From the NCBI RefSeq assembly GCF_042100115.1, contig NC_091272.1, positions 2,790,001 through 2,854,000 on the forward strand: a stretch of 64,000 nt of DNA, in the 5' to 3' direction. Positions 1 to 11,335 of this stretch are shown in pieces (positions within the stretch are counted from its first letter, which is position 1; the number at the start of each line of letters is the position of its first letter). This stretch comes from Alternaria dauci. Its lineage: Eukaryota; Ascomycota; Dothideomycetes; Pleosporales; Pleosporaceae. The notes under the pieces were generated by a model that saw only the letters and a program-made list of their open reading frames with translations, did no database searches and was not told where the DNA came from. Position numbers and translations under genes: made by a program.

Positions 1-679
1 TAATCTCCACCTCGTGTCCCCGTAGACCCGCGAGTTCTGGCTACCTAGACCGCTCGGGACTTGAATCAGGTGGTAAACACTCGGCTCGAGTAGTGCTGCC
101 TCCGGTAACGACGGGAGTCTCCAGGGCTCCACCGGCTGACATCTCTGACATCCACTGAGTCTTCAACCAAACCGTGGTTCATTCACCGCATGTTAATCTG
201 CCGAACTGCTGCCGGGTCGGTCCCAGAGCAGGCCTTTGCAAGCTCCATTGATGCTAACATCACGGTCTGTGTTGACAAGAGTGCGGAATGATGGCGGAAA
301 CAGACGCACAAAGTGCGCCGAACGGGACAATTAATGTAGTAGTTAGTCTGAACGTCAAAGATGGAACCGCTTGATGCGTAGATATACGCAGGAGTGATAT
401 TCGCAGGTATATCTATCTCTGCGAGCTCTACACGAGAGAGTAGGATCCAATTGAGCTCCCCATAACAACCAAATCAAAACTCCGACTTGCTTTTCAAGCA
501 GTCTATCCATAGTGAGCCTCCCAAAAAGCAACGTATCCAAACGCCCATGTGGCCCGTGGAGCTAACAATACTGGGAAACGGGCCGGAAAACAGGAACAAG
601 GCCAAGGGAAAGTCTGGGGTACGCAAAAACAAACGCCTTACTATGATGTAATGCCCAAAACGCCTTGTTCAACCTTTGT
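1..679. other. Left-edge intergenic stretch, no gene seen
   Basis: I see no convincing reading frame, RNA gene or repeat here. Short open frames lack codon structure and recognisable motifs. The right end is the 3' side of the minus-strand zinc-finger gene. Confidence 0.6.
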
Positions 680-2278
680 TCATCTTATATCGAGCTGGAA
701 GGGTTTAAACTTGGCTCCAATGGTGCTGCACCGCGGACACGTCGGCGCCCGACCGCGATTGTGCTCACTAACAAGTACGTCTACACACTCTTGACACAGG
801 CCGCAGATGCATTCGGAACATGCATAGCTGTCGCGCAATATGGAAAGTTTCCGACATGCAGCGCAGTATATTTGCACAGGGAAAAGAGAGCTGGGTGAGG
901 AATCAGATAGACCTTGGGAGGGCATGTGGAAAGTTTGGCCGGACATGGCGGATTCAATAGACGACTCGACGGAAGGGAAAGGCTGAAGATCCGACATGTC
1001 TGGTGGTGGAGGCGTCAAGGCGTTGTTCAATGGCGATGCGGTGTACGACTGAAGTTGTGAAGCAAAGTTGAAGGGAGGCATAGAGGTTCGGTTGTTCATC
1101 ATGTGAGGAGATTGATTTGGCGATTGTGGGACCTGTTCATGTTAGACGAGATGGCATAGCGAAGTGTGGTACTAACCGGTGTAAGGTCTCGACTGTCCTC
1201 TTCTGTGGCCGAAGCTGCAGCGTCAATCAAGTCTTCCCATCTTTTACCCATGATGGCAGCCGCTGTTGCCGGCTCGGCAGAGTAAGCCTTCCTATCGTAG
1301 CTCAGCCTACGGGAGTAGTCCTTGGACTTCTGTCGCTCATGCTTTCCCCTTCGAGCATTCTGGCCTATAGATGACTTGCGAGGTCTGTTCGGTTTGAGAG
1401 AGTGCACGCCTGGTGGCAGTGTCGAAGAGCGCCCGGGAGGCGAGCGTGCGAGGGAGGAAGGAAGCAACTCTTGTTGTATAGAGGTGGAAGTATAGTAAGG
1501 TTCTTCGGCATTGACGTGTTGTTCTATGGTGGTAGGCGCAAATCGTGCGCGAGGTCTATAGTTCTTCGAGTCCGGGTCCGATGCTGCGTCCTGTTCACAG
1601 CAGCTGTTAGCTCGATCCTATGCAGGGAAGCGGCAGAGCGGCTTCATACCGGATCTGAGTCCCAGTCGTACTCGGCACGATGGTTGTGTAACGAGGCCAG
1701 GGCAGCTGCAGCAGTTGCAGCGGGTAGGAGCGACGGCCGTCGCATCTCGTCCGATGTGCGAATGTGATTGGTGCCGAAGTCGGTCTCAAAGAAGGAATTG
1801 TGTTCGTTCCCGCCATAATCGTACGTCTGCTGCGGTGCTGCCGAGGTCGTCGCGGGGGGAGGTGGGGGTCGTTCTTGTGGTGGTGTGTTGACCATTAACA
1901 TGAAGCTCTCCTGCGAGTGGGAATGCCGCGTCAGCAAGAGGATTGCACGGTGTTGGCCATGGACAAGCTTACCTCAGTTGCCGGCAACTTGGAGATGTAG
2001 TGCTCGGGATGGGCACGGCGAATGTGCTCTTGCATGGACCGGAAGCGCTTCTCCTACGCATGGCGTGTTAGTCTGCACGTGGGAGCTCTCGAGGCTTGAA
2101 GCTTGCTATGACGTGAGAGAGGGAGAGAGCGGTAGTGGAAACTTACGCCAGTGCAGCGCTTGCGACAGGCGGAGCTGTCATGGTTACGCAGCGGGCAGAC
2201 AACGACGTTATTCTCATCGCTGACGGAGAATGAGCTCGTCAGCGGTGCTGCGCGCGAAGGAGGCATGGCTGCGAGCAT
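680..2278 (-). CDS. Cysteine-rich zinc-finger protein (C2H2-like N-terminus, RING-like C-terminus), uncharacterised
   Basis: Five exons join in frame: 2278-2147, 2053-1973, 1910-1650, 1590-1177 and 1132-680, giving about 446 residues. Every junction is phase 0. The N-terminus carries a C2H2-like finger (CPLRNHD...ACRKRC, then EKRFRSMQEHIRRAHPEHY), with the first intron falling inside the finger. The centre is low-complexity, rich in Pro, Ser and Ala. The C-terminus has a second cluster, CAACRKLS...CSECICGLCQEC...CPRC, resembling a RING or treble-clef zinc site, and ends KPFQLDIR. The first ATG is at 2278; an open TTG lies just upstream. The N-terminal block looks like a conserved fungal family, but I know of no assigned function. 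A nuclear or ubiquitin-related role would be a guess. Splice sites were chosen by eye, but their uniform phase supports the model. Confidence 0.8.
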
Positions 2279-3424
2279 CAATGGCAGAAGCTTCCCAACG
2301 AAGCAATGGCACGCGAAAAAGCTGGGCGCTGGTATGGAGAAGCTCTACCGGAGCTTGCGCAGCTTGGGGGAGAGGGTTATAGTGTCGGCAGAGGCTGGTG
2401 TGGTGACTACGGCAGGTTGACGAGGAAGCTCTGGGCTGAAGTTGCTGCTACTGCGGATAGACGTAACTGAATGCGGGGCAGCTGGGAGCAGTCGGCGGGG
2501 CTGGAGAGAAAGTGATCAGGTAGTGGCTGTGTTCAAGAGTCACGATTGAACCATGGAAGAAGAAGAAGCAACGCGGGTGCACTGCTGCTGTCAGAGGAGA
2601 GCTGTCTCGCCACAACCAGCTCGAGCGGATGAGCAATCAGACGGCTGCCCTGGAGCTGAGGCGAAGAAGATAGCTTGGAGAGCTTCGTGCTGCCCAATGG
2701 CCTGCCGCTTGAATGGGGATTTGTGCGCTCCAATCAGACGTGGTCGTGATCGCGGCGACTCATAATCAGCTTAGACGGCGCAGAAGCCTTCTCACAGCTC
2801 AAGTCCCGTGCATGCAAGAAATTTTGACCAATGCGAACTACTGCTCGGACTCTCCAGCAGCACATCGGCTACGGCGCCATGAAGATTTTTTGCTCTTCGA
2901 ATGCCGAGCTAGATCCAGTTTCGGCCGGCAGGACCAGGAAAGTGCTGCACTTGGTTGCAGGGAGCTGCATCTACCACATTTCCGGCGGCGGGTTTTGGGC
3001 GAGGATGCGGTGGTGGAAAGCGTCAGGGAAGACGGAGAACGAAGGAGCGAAGAAGACACGCAGCACGCGACAACGACGACAACGAGCTTTTGACGCGCCG
3101 GGGTGTGGCAATTGTTGAGTGACAGGAGCACCGTCTTGCTCATCGCTTTCCCAGATGCGTCACATGCTTCTCGTCTGCACCTGCTATTTCTCCCCGATAC
3201 TCGTTTACGACTAACCTCGCTCGCGTCAACCTTCCAAAGCATTTGCTTCTGCGCCCGTTCCAAGGCGATGGCGCACGCCCATAATCATCATGGACAAGGG
3301 CATCACAGACTGACACGGCATCGCCGTAGCTTCTTGCTTCGTCTCCCTCTCCTCACATGTCTTTCGTTGCCGCCGCATCGTCGTGCGCCTTGCCGACATT
3401 GTCTTGCACTTGTTTTCCGCTAGC
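2279..3424. other. Divergent promoter region
   Basis: About 1.1 kb separates the divergent starts of the zinc-finger gene (-) and the metallo-beta-lactamase-fold gene (+). Open frames on both strands overlap one another and show no domain. I see no clear regulatory element. Confidence 0.55.
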
Positions 3425-4580
3425 ATGGCACTCTCCGTCGAGTCGTTGAATGGAGACACTTCCTTTCTCCTTACCTTTGACCCACCCGCTGCCCCACTGT
3501 CGTCACCAGGGTTGTTCCCAGGCTCCTTTACGATTCTGGTTGACCGTAAGTCTTTGAGGATCGCGTCTTGGATCGTACATGGGACGAGAGTATGTAAACA
3601 CGTGCTAACCTATTCTCTGGATAGCTTGGCTATCAGGGCCGTCAATCATCCTAAACTCCATCTTCTCGCATTCTGAGCAACGGGCGAAACCGTCCATCTC
3701 GAGCCTCAAAGACCTTGACCGCGAACCCGATCTCGTGCTTATATCCCAAGACAAGCCGGACCACTGCCATGAAGCCACATTGCGCCAGCTCCCACCAGAC
3801 TCGGAGACGACTATTCTAGCCATCCCGTCTGCGGCCAAGAAGATTCGGTCGTGGAAGCATTTCCGTCCCGGCCTTGTGCAGGCTCTACCAAAATACGCCG
3901 AGGGCGATGGTCGGTCTATACACCGCGTAGTGATACCGCCACCGTCTCCTCGAGGGACGTGTGGTGAGATAACCGTGACTTGGATTCCAGCGAAACGAGA
4001 CCTGTCCAAAGTGCACCACGCCATTGGAATAACGTATCGGCCTCCGTGTACTGTGCTCTCATCGCTTAGTCCTATGCACTATATCGACCTGCCCCTGAGC
4101 CCGCCCCCCTCGCCCGGATCTCCAATGACCATTGCCTCATCGCCTCGTACCATAGTGCCGTCGCCGTACAATGATCGTGAGAAGACGCTGTCCGTCATCT
4201 ATTCGCCTCACGGTGTTTCATACGACGTGATTCGTCCCTACGCAAGCTCGTACCTTGTCTCGGAATCCGCCCTTCCACTCACAGCGCTTCTGCATTCTTT
4301 CGACTGCGTGGAGAATCCTTGGTGGCTGGGAGGAAACATATCTGCTGGAAGTCCCGGTGGCACTAAGATTGCTAAGAGTCTTTATGCCAAAGCGTGGATC
4401 TCTGCCCACGATGCAGACAAGGACAACCGAGGCTGGGCAGTCAAGTTGACACAGATTGCACAACACGCAATTGACGAAGTGAAGAAGATGGTGGAGGAAG
4501 GCGTTGTCAGGAAGAAGTTACCCAACACCGAGGTCATAATACTGGGCCCTGGAGAGAAACATCGAATCGCTGTCGGATGA
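3425..4580 (+). CDS. Metallo-beta-lactamase-fold protein, fungal, with altered metal motif
   Basis: Two exons, 3425-3545 and 3625-4580, give 358 residues. The 79-bp intron has a GTAAGT donor and ends GGATAG. The join restores DPWLSGPS, typical of fungal proteins with a beta-lactamase-like fold. Around residues 79-89 the sequence ISQDKPDHCH lines up with the HxHxDH metal motif, but the first two histidines are Gln82 and Lys84 while Asp86-His87 remain. A later conserved stretch, SAGSPGGTKIAKSL, is followed by a predicted helical C-terminus. The substrate is unknown. The family usually hydrolyses lactone, phosphodiester or thioester bonds, but the changed motif makes normal dinuclear metal catalysis doubtful. 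A proline/serine-rich linker sits in the middle. The fold assignment is good; the function is not predicted. Confidence 0.82.
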
Positions 4581-5944
4581 ACATGGTGCCATTTCCAAGA
4601 GCCCAAGACTGCTGCTTGCCCAGGTTGTCCGGCCGATACATGACCGGCCACGACCGAGCAAGGTGTTTAGAGATGTTGCCATGTTGAATCACGTTTCAGG
4701 CGCACGTTACAATGCTGAGGCCCGGGCTCACCAAAGAGAGTCGCCTGGTCAAGCGTTGAAAAAGTGGTGGGGGTTGTGTTTGGGGTTCTTGAAAGCAGCA
4801 TAGTAGGGGAGCGGAAGCATGCTAGCGTCGCGGGCGCAAGTGCCATTGGGGGCGCGATAGTCAAGACAGATGCACTGAGGAGAACATGCCATATCAGTGT
4901 AGATCTGTACACGGCCGGGTGTGCGGGGAGTATGTGTAGGCTGCGGAGCACTGCATACTTGCGGTGGTTGCTACGCGATGTGCTGCCGTGGTGGGTGGCC
5001 GAATACAGGGCTGGGCTAGACAGGAGATTGGCGGTGGAGCAGGGACTAAATAGTGCCGACTCTGGACGCGTGGGCAAAGTGCGGCGCAGGGCAAAGGCCG
5101 GCTCGCACACTCTGTTGTCCGGTGCGCGACAACGTGGGCGGCATGGACCGGGATTGGATAGCAACAGCCAGGCACAGCTTGGGCGTGCAAAATAACCTTC
5201 TCCTCTGCAACGGCGTCGGAAGGGTGGTTAAGAATAGGCCTGTCTGCGAGCCACAGCATGACGCCGTACCGGGCTGCCGGGACTATTGGTGTGGCTGAGG
5301 GCATGCATGTCGACTGTTCTTAATCCAGACGCGCAATCTCCCTCTACGGACGCGCGGAACACAGAGACGAGACGGACGCATGGCACTGGAGCGGCATGAT
5401 GGGCGTGAAAAGTAGCAGAGAGAAGCGACGAATGCAGTGAAGCAGGTCCGCGTGCATGCAAAGTGTCGTAATTCCGAGCCCTTGTGCTGCCGCCGCCGCT
5501 GCTGCTGCTTCTGGTGGCTTCGCAGGGTGCATGCAATAAGGCACGATCCACCTGCCAAGGCTAGCGCAAGACGGAAGTCGGATCGCGGCGAGCAAAGGGC
5601 TGACGAGCGCAGTGCCAACTATTCGCACGAGCATCACCAGCTCCGACTCCTGGCTGCACACCCGACACCACGCCCATTCTTGCGCCCGCCCGTCTTCTTA
5701 CCACGCCCCCATTGATTGAGCGCCTGCCGCCCCCGTCTCCCTCCCCCCTCCGTCGTCCGCTCTGCTCTGCTCTGGGAGTCTCTGACGGCGCTGCGCTACC
5801 CTACGCAATCACCCGGACGACGCCCAACCCCGACCTTCACAAGCCACCCGTCTCTCCCACACACGCATCCATCCGCACACACTGGCTTCCCACGCCTCCT
5901 CGCCGACGCCTCCTCCGCAGCGCTCGGGGAAGGCTGCCTCGTTG
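4581..5944. other. Intergenic region and 5' leader of the PIP5K gene
   Basis: No gene recognised. Overlapping open frames on both strands are compositional. A pyrimidine-rich tract at about 5728-5776 is typical of fungal core promoters or leaders and probably lies near the transcription start of the downstream kinase. Confidence 0.55.
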
Positions 5945-8943
5945 ATGAGCGTAACCATCCATGAGTCGCAGATGATGCCCTCGTATGGCGCCGACGCAAC
6001 CGACCGCCCTTCCTTTGCCCATGCACAAACAACTTCCACTCCCCCCGCGCGCACCCCCTCGGACCGCTCCTCCCCCAATGGCAGTGCCGCGGCCATGAAT
6101 GGCAAGCTGTCCAACGGCCGCCCGGCCAGGCCTGCGAGCATCGACAAGCGCCTGTCGCACGAGGAAGGGCGCCATGGCCGGAGCAGGGGAGACGCCATGG
6201 ACGCTGACGGCTTCAACAACAACAACACCACCACCACCACCACCACCAACAACAGCCGCTCGTCCGACATGCCGCAGCCGTCCAGCGAGCGCCCGAGCAG
6301 GGACGACGGCTACTTCGCCTCGGTCCACAGCAGCAAGACCAAGGACCGCTTTTGTGGCAGCACCACGCACGTTGAACTCGGCCAGGTAGACTCCTTCGAT
6401 GGAACAAAAGAAGCAAGCAAGGACTTTTACGTGCCGCATGTCGGCTCCATGTCCAACCCTACCACGTCGCCCTCGCCCCAGCCCCAGCCCCAGGCCGACG
6501 ACGCCGCGTCCAACCAGCAGACACCGACCCAACCGCATCGTGTCTCTTCCCCGCCGGCTTCCAACCACAACAATCCCAACTCTGCGCAGCCACCCAACCG
6601 CCTACAGCACCGCAACACCCTCGAGGTCCCCAAGCTGCAGACATCGCGCGCCCGCGACACCCAGAACAACACCGACGACGTCATCACCGCAAGCGGGAGG
6701 TTCTCGCCCTCGACGCCACATCGCCGGAGAGGCTCCATGTCGCTTGTGCGTAGGACCACACGCTCCGTCAACTCCGACGTCCATCTTGACGAGGTGCCCC
6801 AGGACGATGACGCCGCCCGCTGGGCTGAACACATACGACAGAAGAGGGCTAGCAAGCGGAAGCGCAAGGAGGACGAGGACGAGGACCGCGTCGTAGTAGG
6901 CACCAAGGTGGACCAGAACCATGTCAATTGGGTCACTGCCTACAACATGCTGACGGGTATCCGCTTCACCGTCTCGCGAACCAACGCCAAGATGGACCGA
7001 GAACTTACCGATGCTGACTTTGACGCGAAGCACAAGTTCTCGTTTGACATGTACGTGCCGGCTGGTTTTTCTTATAACTTCACGCACCTGTTCGAGTTCA
7101 GCTTCATTTCGTCTGCCAGACCTGTATTCTCTGCCCATTCGCTCAACACTGACACTCCCACAGAACCGGTAACGAGCTTACTCCTTCCGCCAAGTACGAC
7201 TTCAAGTTCAAGGACTACGCACCATGGGTCTTCCGCCATCTCCGCACTACCTTCAAGCTCGACCCTGCCGATTATCTCGTCTCGTTGACAAGCAAATACA
7301 TTCTTTCCGAGCTCGGCTCTCCCGGCAAGAGCGGCAGCTTCTTCTATTTCTCTCGCGACTACAAGTACATCATCAAGACTATTCACCACGCCGAACACAA
7401 GTTCCTCCGCAAGATTCTCAAGGACTACTACAACCACGTGCAAGAGAACCCCAACACCCTTCTTTCCCAATTTTACGGCCTGCATCGCGTAAAGATACCC
7501 TATGGACGCAAGATCCATTTCGTCGTCATGAACAACCTCTTCCCTCCGCATCGAGACATCCACCGCACATTTGATTTGAAGGGCTCGACGATTGGGCGAG
7601 ACTTCAAGGAAGACAACTTGGCGACGAACCCCCGCGCAACACTGAAGGACCTGAATTGGTTACGCAGAAACCAGCATCTCGAGCTAGGGCCGTCGAAGAA
7701 AAAGATGTTCATCGAGCAGATGCAGAGAGACGTCAAATTGCTGCAGCGCTTGCACATAATGGACTACTCACTCCTCATCGGCATCCACGACTTGGAGAAG
7801 GGTAACGAAGAGAATCTGCGAGACAAAACACTCAAGGTCTTCTCACCAGGTGGAGAGGAGGCACCAGAGCCACAACCGAATCAGCTAATGCGTACACCAT
7901 CAAAATTGGAGAGCGCTCGGAAAGCAAGGGAACTGAGGCAGATGGTCAAGACACAGAAGCCAGTGCCAATGGGTCAGACCTCCAGCAAGATGCCGGATGA
8001 GTTGGAAGACCCTAACCGAAACTTCTACTTCTATTCCGACGATGGCGGCTTCCGAGCTACTCACGAAGACAACGCTCCTGGAGAGGAGATCTACTACCTC
8101 GGTATCATTGACTGTCTGACACACGTAAGTCTGCAACATGATCAAAGCACATGTTATAACGTACTAATTTCACTCCAGTACTCATTCATCAAACGCATGG
8201 AGCACTTTATCAAGGGCATCGCTAATACCGAGTCTCAAATATCAGCTATACCCCCTGAGCGATACGGTGATCGATTTATCAAGTTCATCAGTGGTGTCAC
8301 CAAAACCAAAGAAGCGGCCGATCGCGAGAAGATGGAGGAGGCCACTAAAGATCTCAACGAACTATCACTAGACGGTGTCAACCAATCATCGACCGACCGC
8401 GTCATAGAGAAGGCAGAGCATCAAGCCGATCGCTCGCGGCGACAAGGTCACGGGGAGGAGAACGTACCAAATCTGCACATGAGGGTAGTACGTAGTCCGT
8501 CCGCGGAAAGAGGAGAGATTGGGACCACTCTTCCTGTAGTCGAAGAGGCTGGCGAGTCTTCAAGCGTTGGCGGGCATAGCAATCGGAGCGCTTCGGAAGG
8601 TGCTCATGCCATAACCACAAGCAACAACGAGGCTTCGCCGCCTCCACCACTCACAGGAACACCCTACCTTGGCCCTCCGCGCCTTGAGTCCAGATCTAGG
8701 TCAGTGTCTAGAGAAAGGGATCATTCACAGGGTAGGCCACCACCGACACCGCCAAAGGACTCGGGCACCGCAGATAGCGATGGTCGACCACCCACTCCAG
8801 CAAAGGATGCCGATTACATGCCCAACAGGCACTCTGGGCCGCCCACACCACCGAAAGAAGACAAAAGAGGAGGCATACCCAGAGCCTCTCTGGACAAGGA
8901 CCTACCACGAACGCCATTAGAGACAACCATCAGGATCAACTAA
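5945..8943 (+). CDS. MSS4: Phosphatidylinositol-4-phosphate 5-kinase
   Basis: Three exons, 5945-7050, 7164-8124 and 8179-8943, encode about 943 residues. The enzyme makes PI(4,5)P2 at the plasma membrane and supports actin organisation and membrane traffic. Residues 1 to about 310 are disordered and include an Asn/Thr homopolymer run. The kinase domain starts near residue 320 (NHVNWVTAYNMLTGIRF). It contains the nucleotide loop GKSGSFFYFSRDYKYIIKTI, DLKGSTIGR, the catalytic block IMDYSLLIGIH, and GIIDCLTHYSFIKRMEH, which is rebuilt by splicing out the second intron. A Pro/Ser-rich tail with repeated PPTPPK-like motifs follows residue 760. The intron-1 join turns DM into DITGNELTPSAKYDFKFKD, as the family requires. 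The start at 5945 is the first ATG in frame. Its single-copy family relatives are yeast Mss4 and fission yeast Its3. Confidence 0.95.
6215..6256 (+). repeat. Coding trinucleotide repeat (AAC)4(ACC)7(AAC)2
   Basis: A run of AAC and ACC codons in the disordered N-terminus of the PIP5K gene encodes four Asn, seven Thr and two Asn. The unit is three bases, so length changes would keep the frame. Confidence 0.9.
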
Positions 8944-9971
8944 GCTCGTCAACGCATCTTGTCCAAACTCGCCATCTTGTCGCACCTTTTTATACAAAAA
9001 CCTTTTGCATACCGCCTGGTCAAGCGCCAGGCTTTTTCTTTTGTCGCTCCCTTGCGTTGCGAATGCATGATACCATGAGCCGCCGCCCGCTTCATAGGGC
9101 GTCGATACGCTCCTGCTTTTCCTTTGTTCACGTTTCTTCCATTTCCTGCCTCTGTTTAGAGCTGCGTAGCTTTTTTTTTCCCTCCTTCTCCTTCGTCTCT
9201 TGTTGTTGTTGGATCACGGAATTGGAACGGACGGCCTGTGTAGTACATTTCTTTCTCGTTTTCTTGGTCTCCGTCTCTATCGAACTCGCGGTGCTGGTGC
9301 ATAGGAGTTGGACGTCGCCGCCGCCCCTTGTTTATGTAGGATAGCTTTCTGTGGTTTGGTCGAGGGAGGTGATAATAGCAGTTAGTGTTTTCGGACAGGT
9401 ACTGTTTATACCGGCTAGGGAGCCGTGGTTAAGGAAAAGAAGAAGAGGAAGAAGCGGCCATGTCGTTGAGAAAAGAGGGAGTGGACGGTTTGGTCGTATA
9501 TCTAGTAGATAGACGAAAGAAATTACAATTGCATATAATAAACGTTGCCTCTCCTCCTGTCGGTTTTAGTCAGATGCTGAGAAGATGATGAAACGAATCG
9601 AGAGTGTCTTATATATGCCACCAACTAACGCATGGTATTTCTGTACGTCTGCTTTATACCAATATTCAACCTTTTATGCGGACGGAGAGGTGTAGGAGAT
9701 TGTCTATCAGTTTTTTTCTTTGCTATAGCAGCAAATCGCATGATGGAATCACACTTGAACATCGAGTTCAACGAAGAGTAATCCACGAACGATGGGAAGC
9801 AATGAAAAAGCAGGCGATACAAATATGTTCACGTAGTGTCATGCATTAACAGAGTTGCAATGGTACACGCCTCTGCAACGCTCATAACTAAAAGGCCTAG
9901 TCTATCTGGTAGTACAATGCCATATCTCTCCCGTATCAAGTTTCATCCCCAAACGCAAGCAGCAGATTCGC
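8944..9971. other. Convergent 3' region between PIP5K and RPT3
   Basis: About 1 kb between two gene ends. It holds T-rich tracts (for example near 9171) and A-rich stretches expected of 3' untranslated and polyadenylation regions. No gene seen. Confidence 0.6.
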
Positions 9972-11335
9972 TTACTTGTAGAAGTCGAACTTGTCGGCCT
10001 CGGCTGCACCCTTGACCTGGCTCGTGTATGCCTCCTCCAAATCGCTCTGAATGATGTTGTACCTGTTCTTGCGAACAGCCCTCAGACCTGCTTCCTGCAT
10101 GATGGCTGCGATAATGGCACCGGAGAGAGGGTCGTTGCGGACAATCAAGCTGTCGAGGTCCACTTCAGGCGACAGGCTCATCTTTCCGGCAATGGTGGAG
10201 AAGATGAGACGACGCTCACGGCGGTCACGTAGCGAAGGGAATTCAATCTTCCTGTCGAGACGACCGGGTCGGAGTAGCGCAGGGTCGAGAGTATCCGCGC
10301 GGTTTGTTGCCATGATAACCTTGACGTTAGAGGTCTGGTCGAAACCGTCCATCTGGTTGAGTAGCTCGAGCAAAATACGTTGGACTTCACGGTCGGCACC
10401 CGTCTGCGCATCGAAACGTTTGGTAGCAATAGCGTCGATCTCGTCGATGAAGATGATGGATGGTGAGTTCTCGCGCGCCATCCTGAACACGTCACGAACC
10501 ATACGCGGGCCTTCACCCAGATACTTTTGTACGAACTCGGAGCCGACGACGCGAATAAAAGATGCTGTGGTGCTGTTCGCTACAGCCTTGACCAACATAG
10601 TCTTTCCTGTACCTGGAGGTCCATACAACAGTACACCGCGCGGTGGATCGATACCGATCTGCTTGTAGAGGTCGAAGTGTGTGAGGGGCAGTTCGACAGC
10701 TTCCCGAATCTCCTGCTTCTGCATATCGAGACCTCCGACGTCGGCATACGTGATGTCAGGCTTCTCATCCTGGCCAAGCATGGCAATCGACGAGTCAGCC
10801 TCTGGTGGTAGGATGTCGACGAGGGCATTTGAGTGGCGGTGTAGCGCAACGGACGAGGATGGCTTGAGGAGTTCGCGATCGAGGGTGGAGAGGATACGGA
10901 CGACGTAGTTGGAGCCGGTTGACGATTGTACGATGCCGGTGCTATGCGTGTCAGTGCTATGACGCAAGTGATATGCCTGTGGTCAAGCTTACTTCTGGTC
11001 GATGGCCTCCATGAACTGCCCTATCACAAGCGGCACACTCTGGATACGCTTGATCTCTTCTTGTGCCCTCACCAATTCTCGCTTTAAACTCCGCTGCTCA
11101 TCTTTGATGTACTCTTCCTGTAAGTGGATGTACCTGCTCCTGTTAGCCGCCTATGTTCCAACCGTCTGGATGCCACGTACTCTAGTTGCCGTTGCAGCTT
11201 CTTGAAGGTCGAGTAGTCATCATTTCCCTCTGTAGAGAAGCCCTCTAGGGTATCAAAGTTCGGTATCGATGAAGGAAGCTGCTTCTTGTGCGGCGGGACG
11301 GTGTTGGCCGGGTTCTCGACGGCGGTGTCAGCCAT
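9972..11335 (-). CDS. RPT3: 26S proteasome regulatory ATPase subunit RPT3
   Basis: Three exons, 11335-11181, 11133-10993 and 10941-9972, encode 421 residues. RPT3 (PSMC4) is one of six AAA+ ATPases of the 19S base that unfold ubiquitinated substrates and open the 20S gate. An N-terminal coiled coil ([20 protein letters not shown]) is followed by the OB region. The AAA module has Walker A GPPGTGKT near residue 205, Walker [11 protein letters not shown], and the arginine-finger region [20 protein letters not shown]. The C-terminus ends DFYK, matching the hydrophobic-Tyr-X motif that docks into the 20S alpha ring. Both introns are short and canonical, and both joins restore highly conserved sequence. 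The next gene upstream, SWI1, is divergent and 1.7 kb away. No clear proteasome control element was recognised in that gap. Confidence 0.97.

Noticed and set aside
2520..2580. tRNA-like B box (GGTTCAATC on the minus strand)
   Set aside because: No A box at the right spacing and no cloverleaf could be drawn. No other tRNA or 5S rRNA candidate was found by eye.
5837..6568. 243-codon minus-strand frame opposite the PIP5K N-terminus
   Set aside because: Val/Gly/Arg-rich low-complexity mirror of GC-rich disordered coding sequence; no domain.
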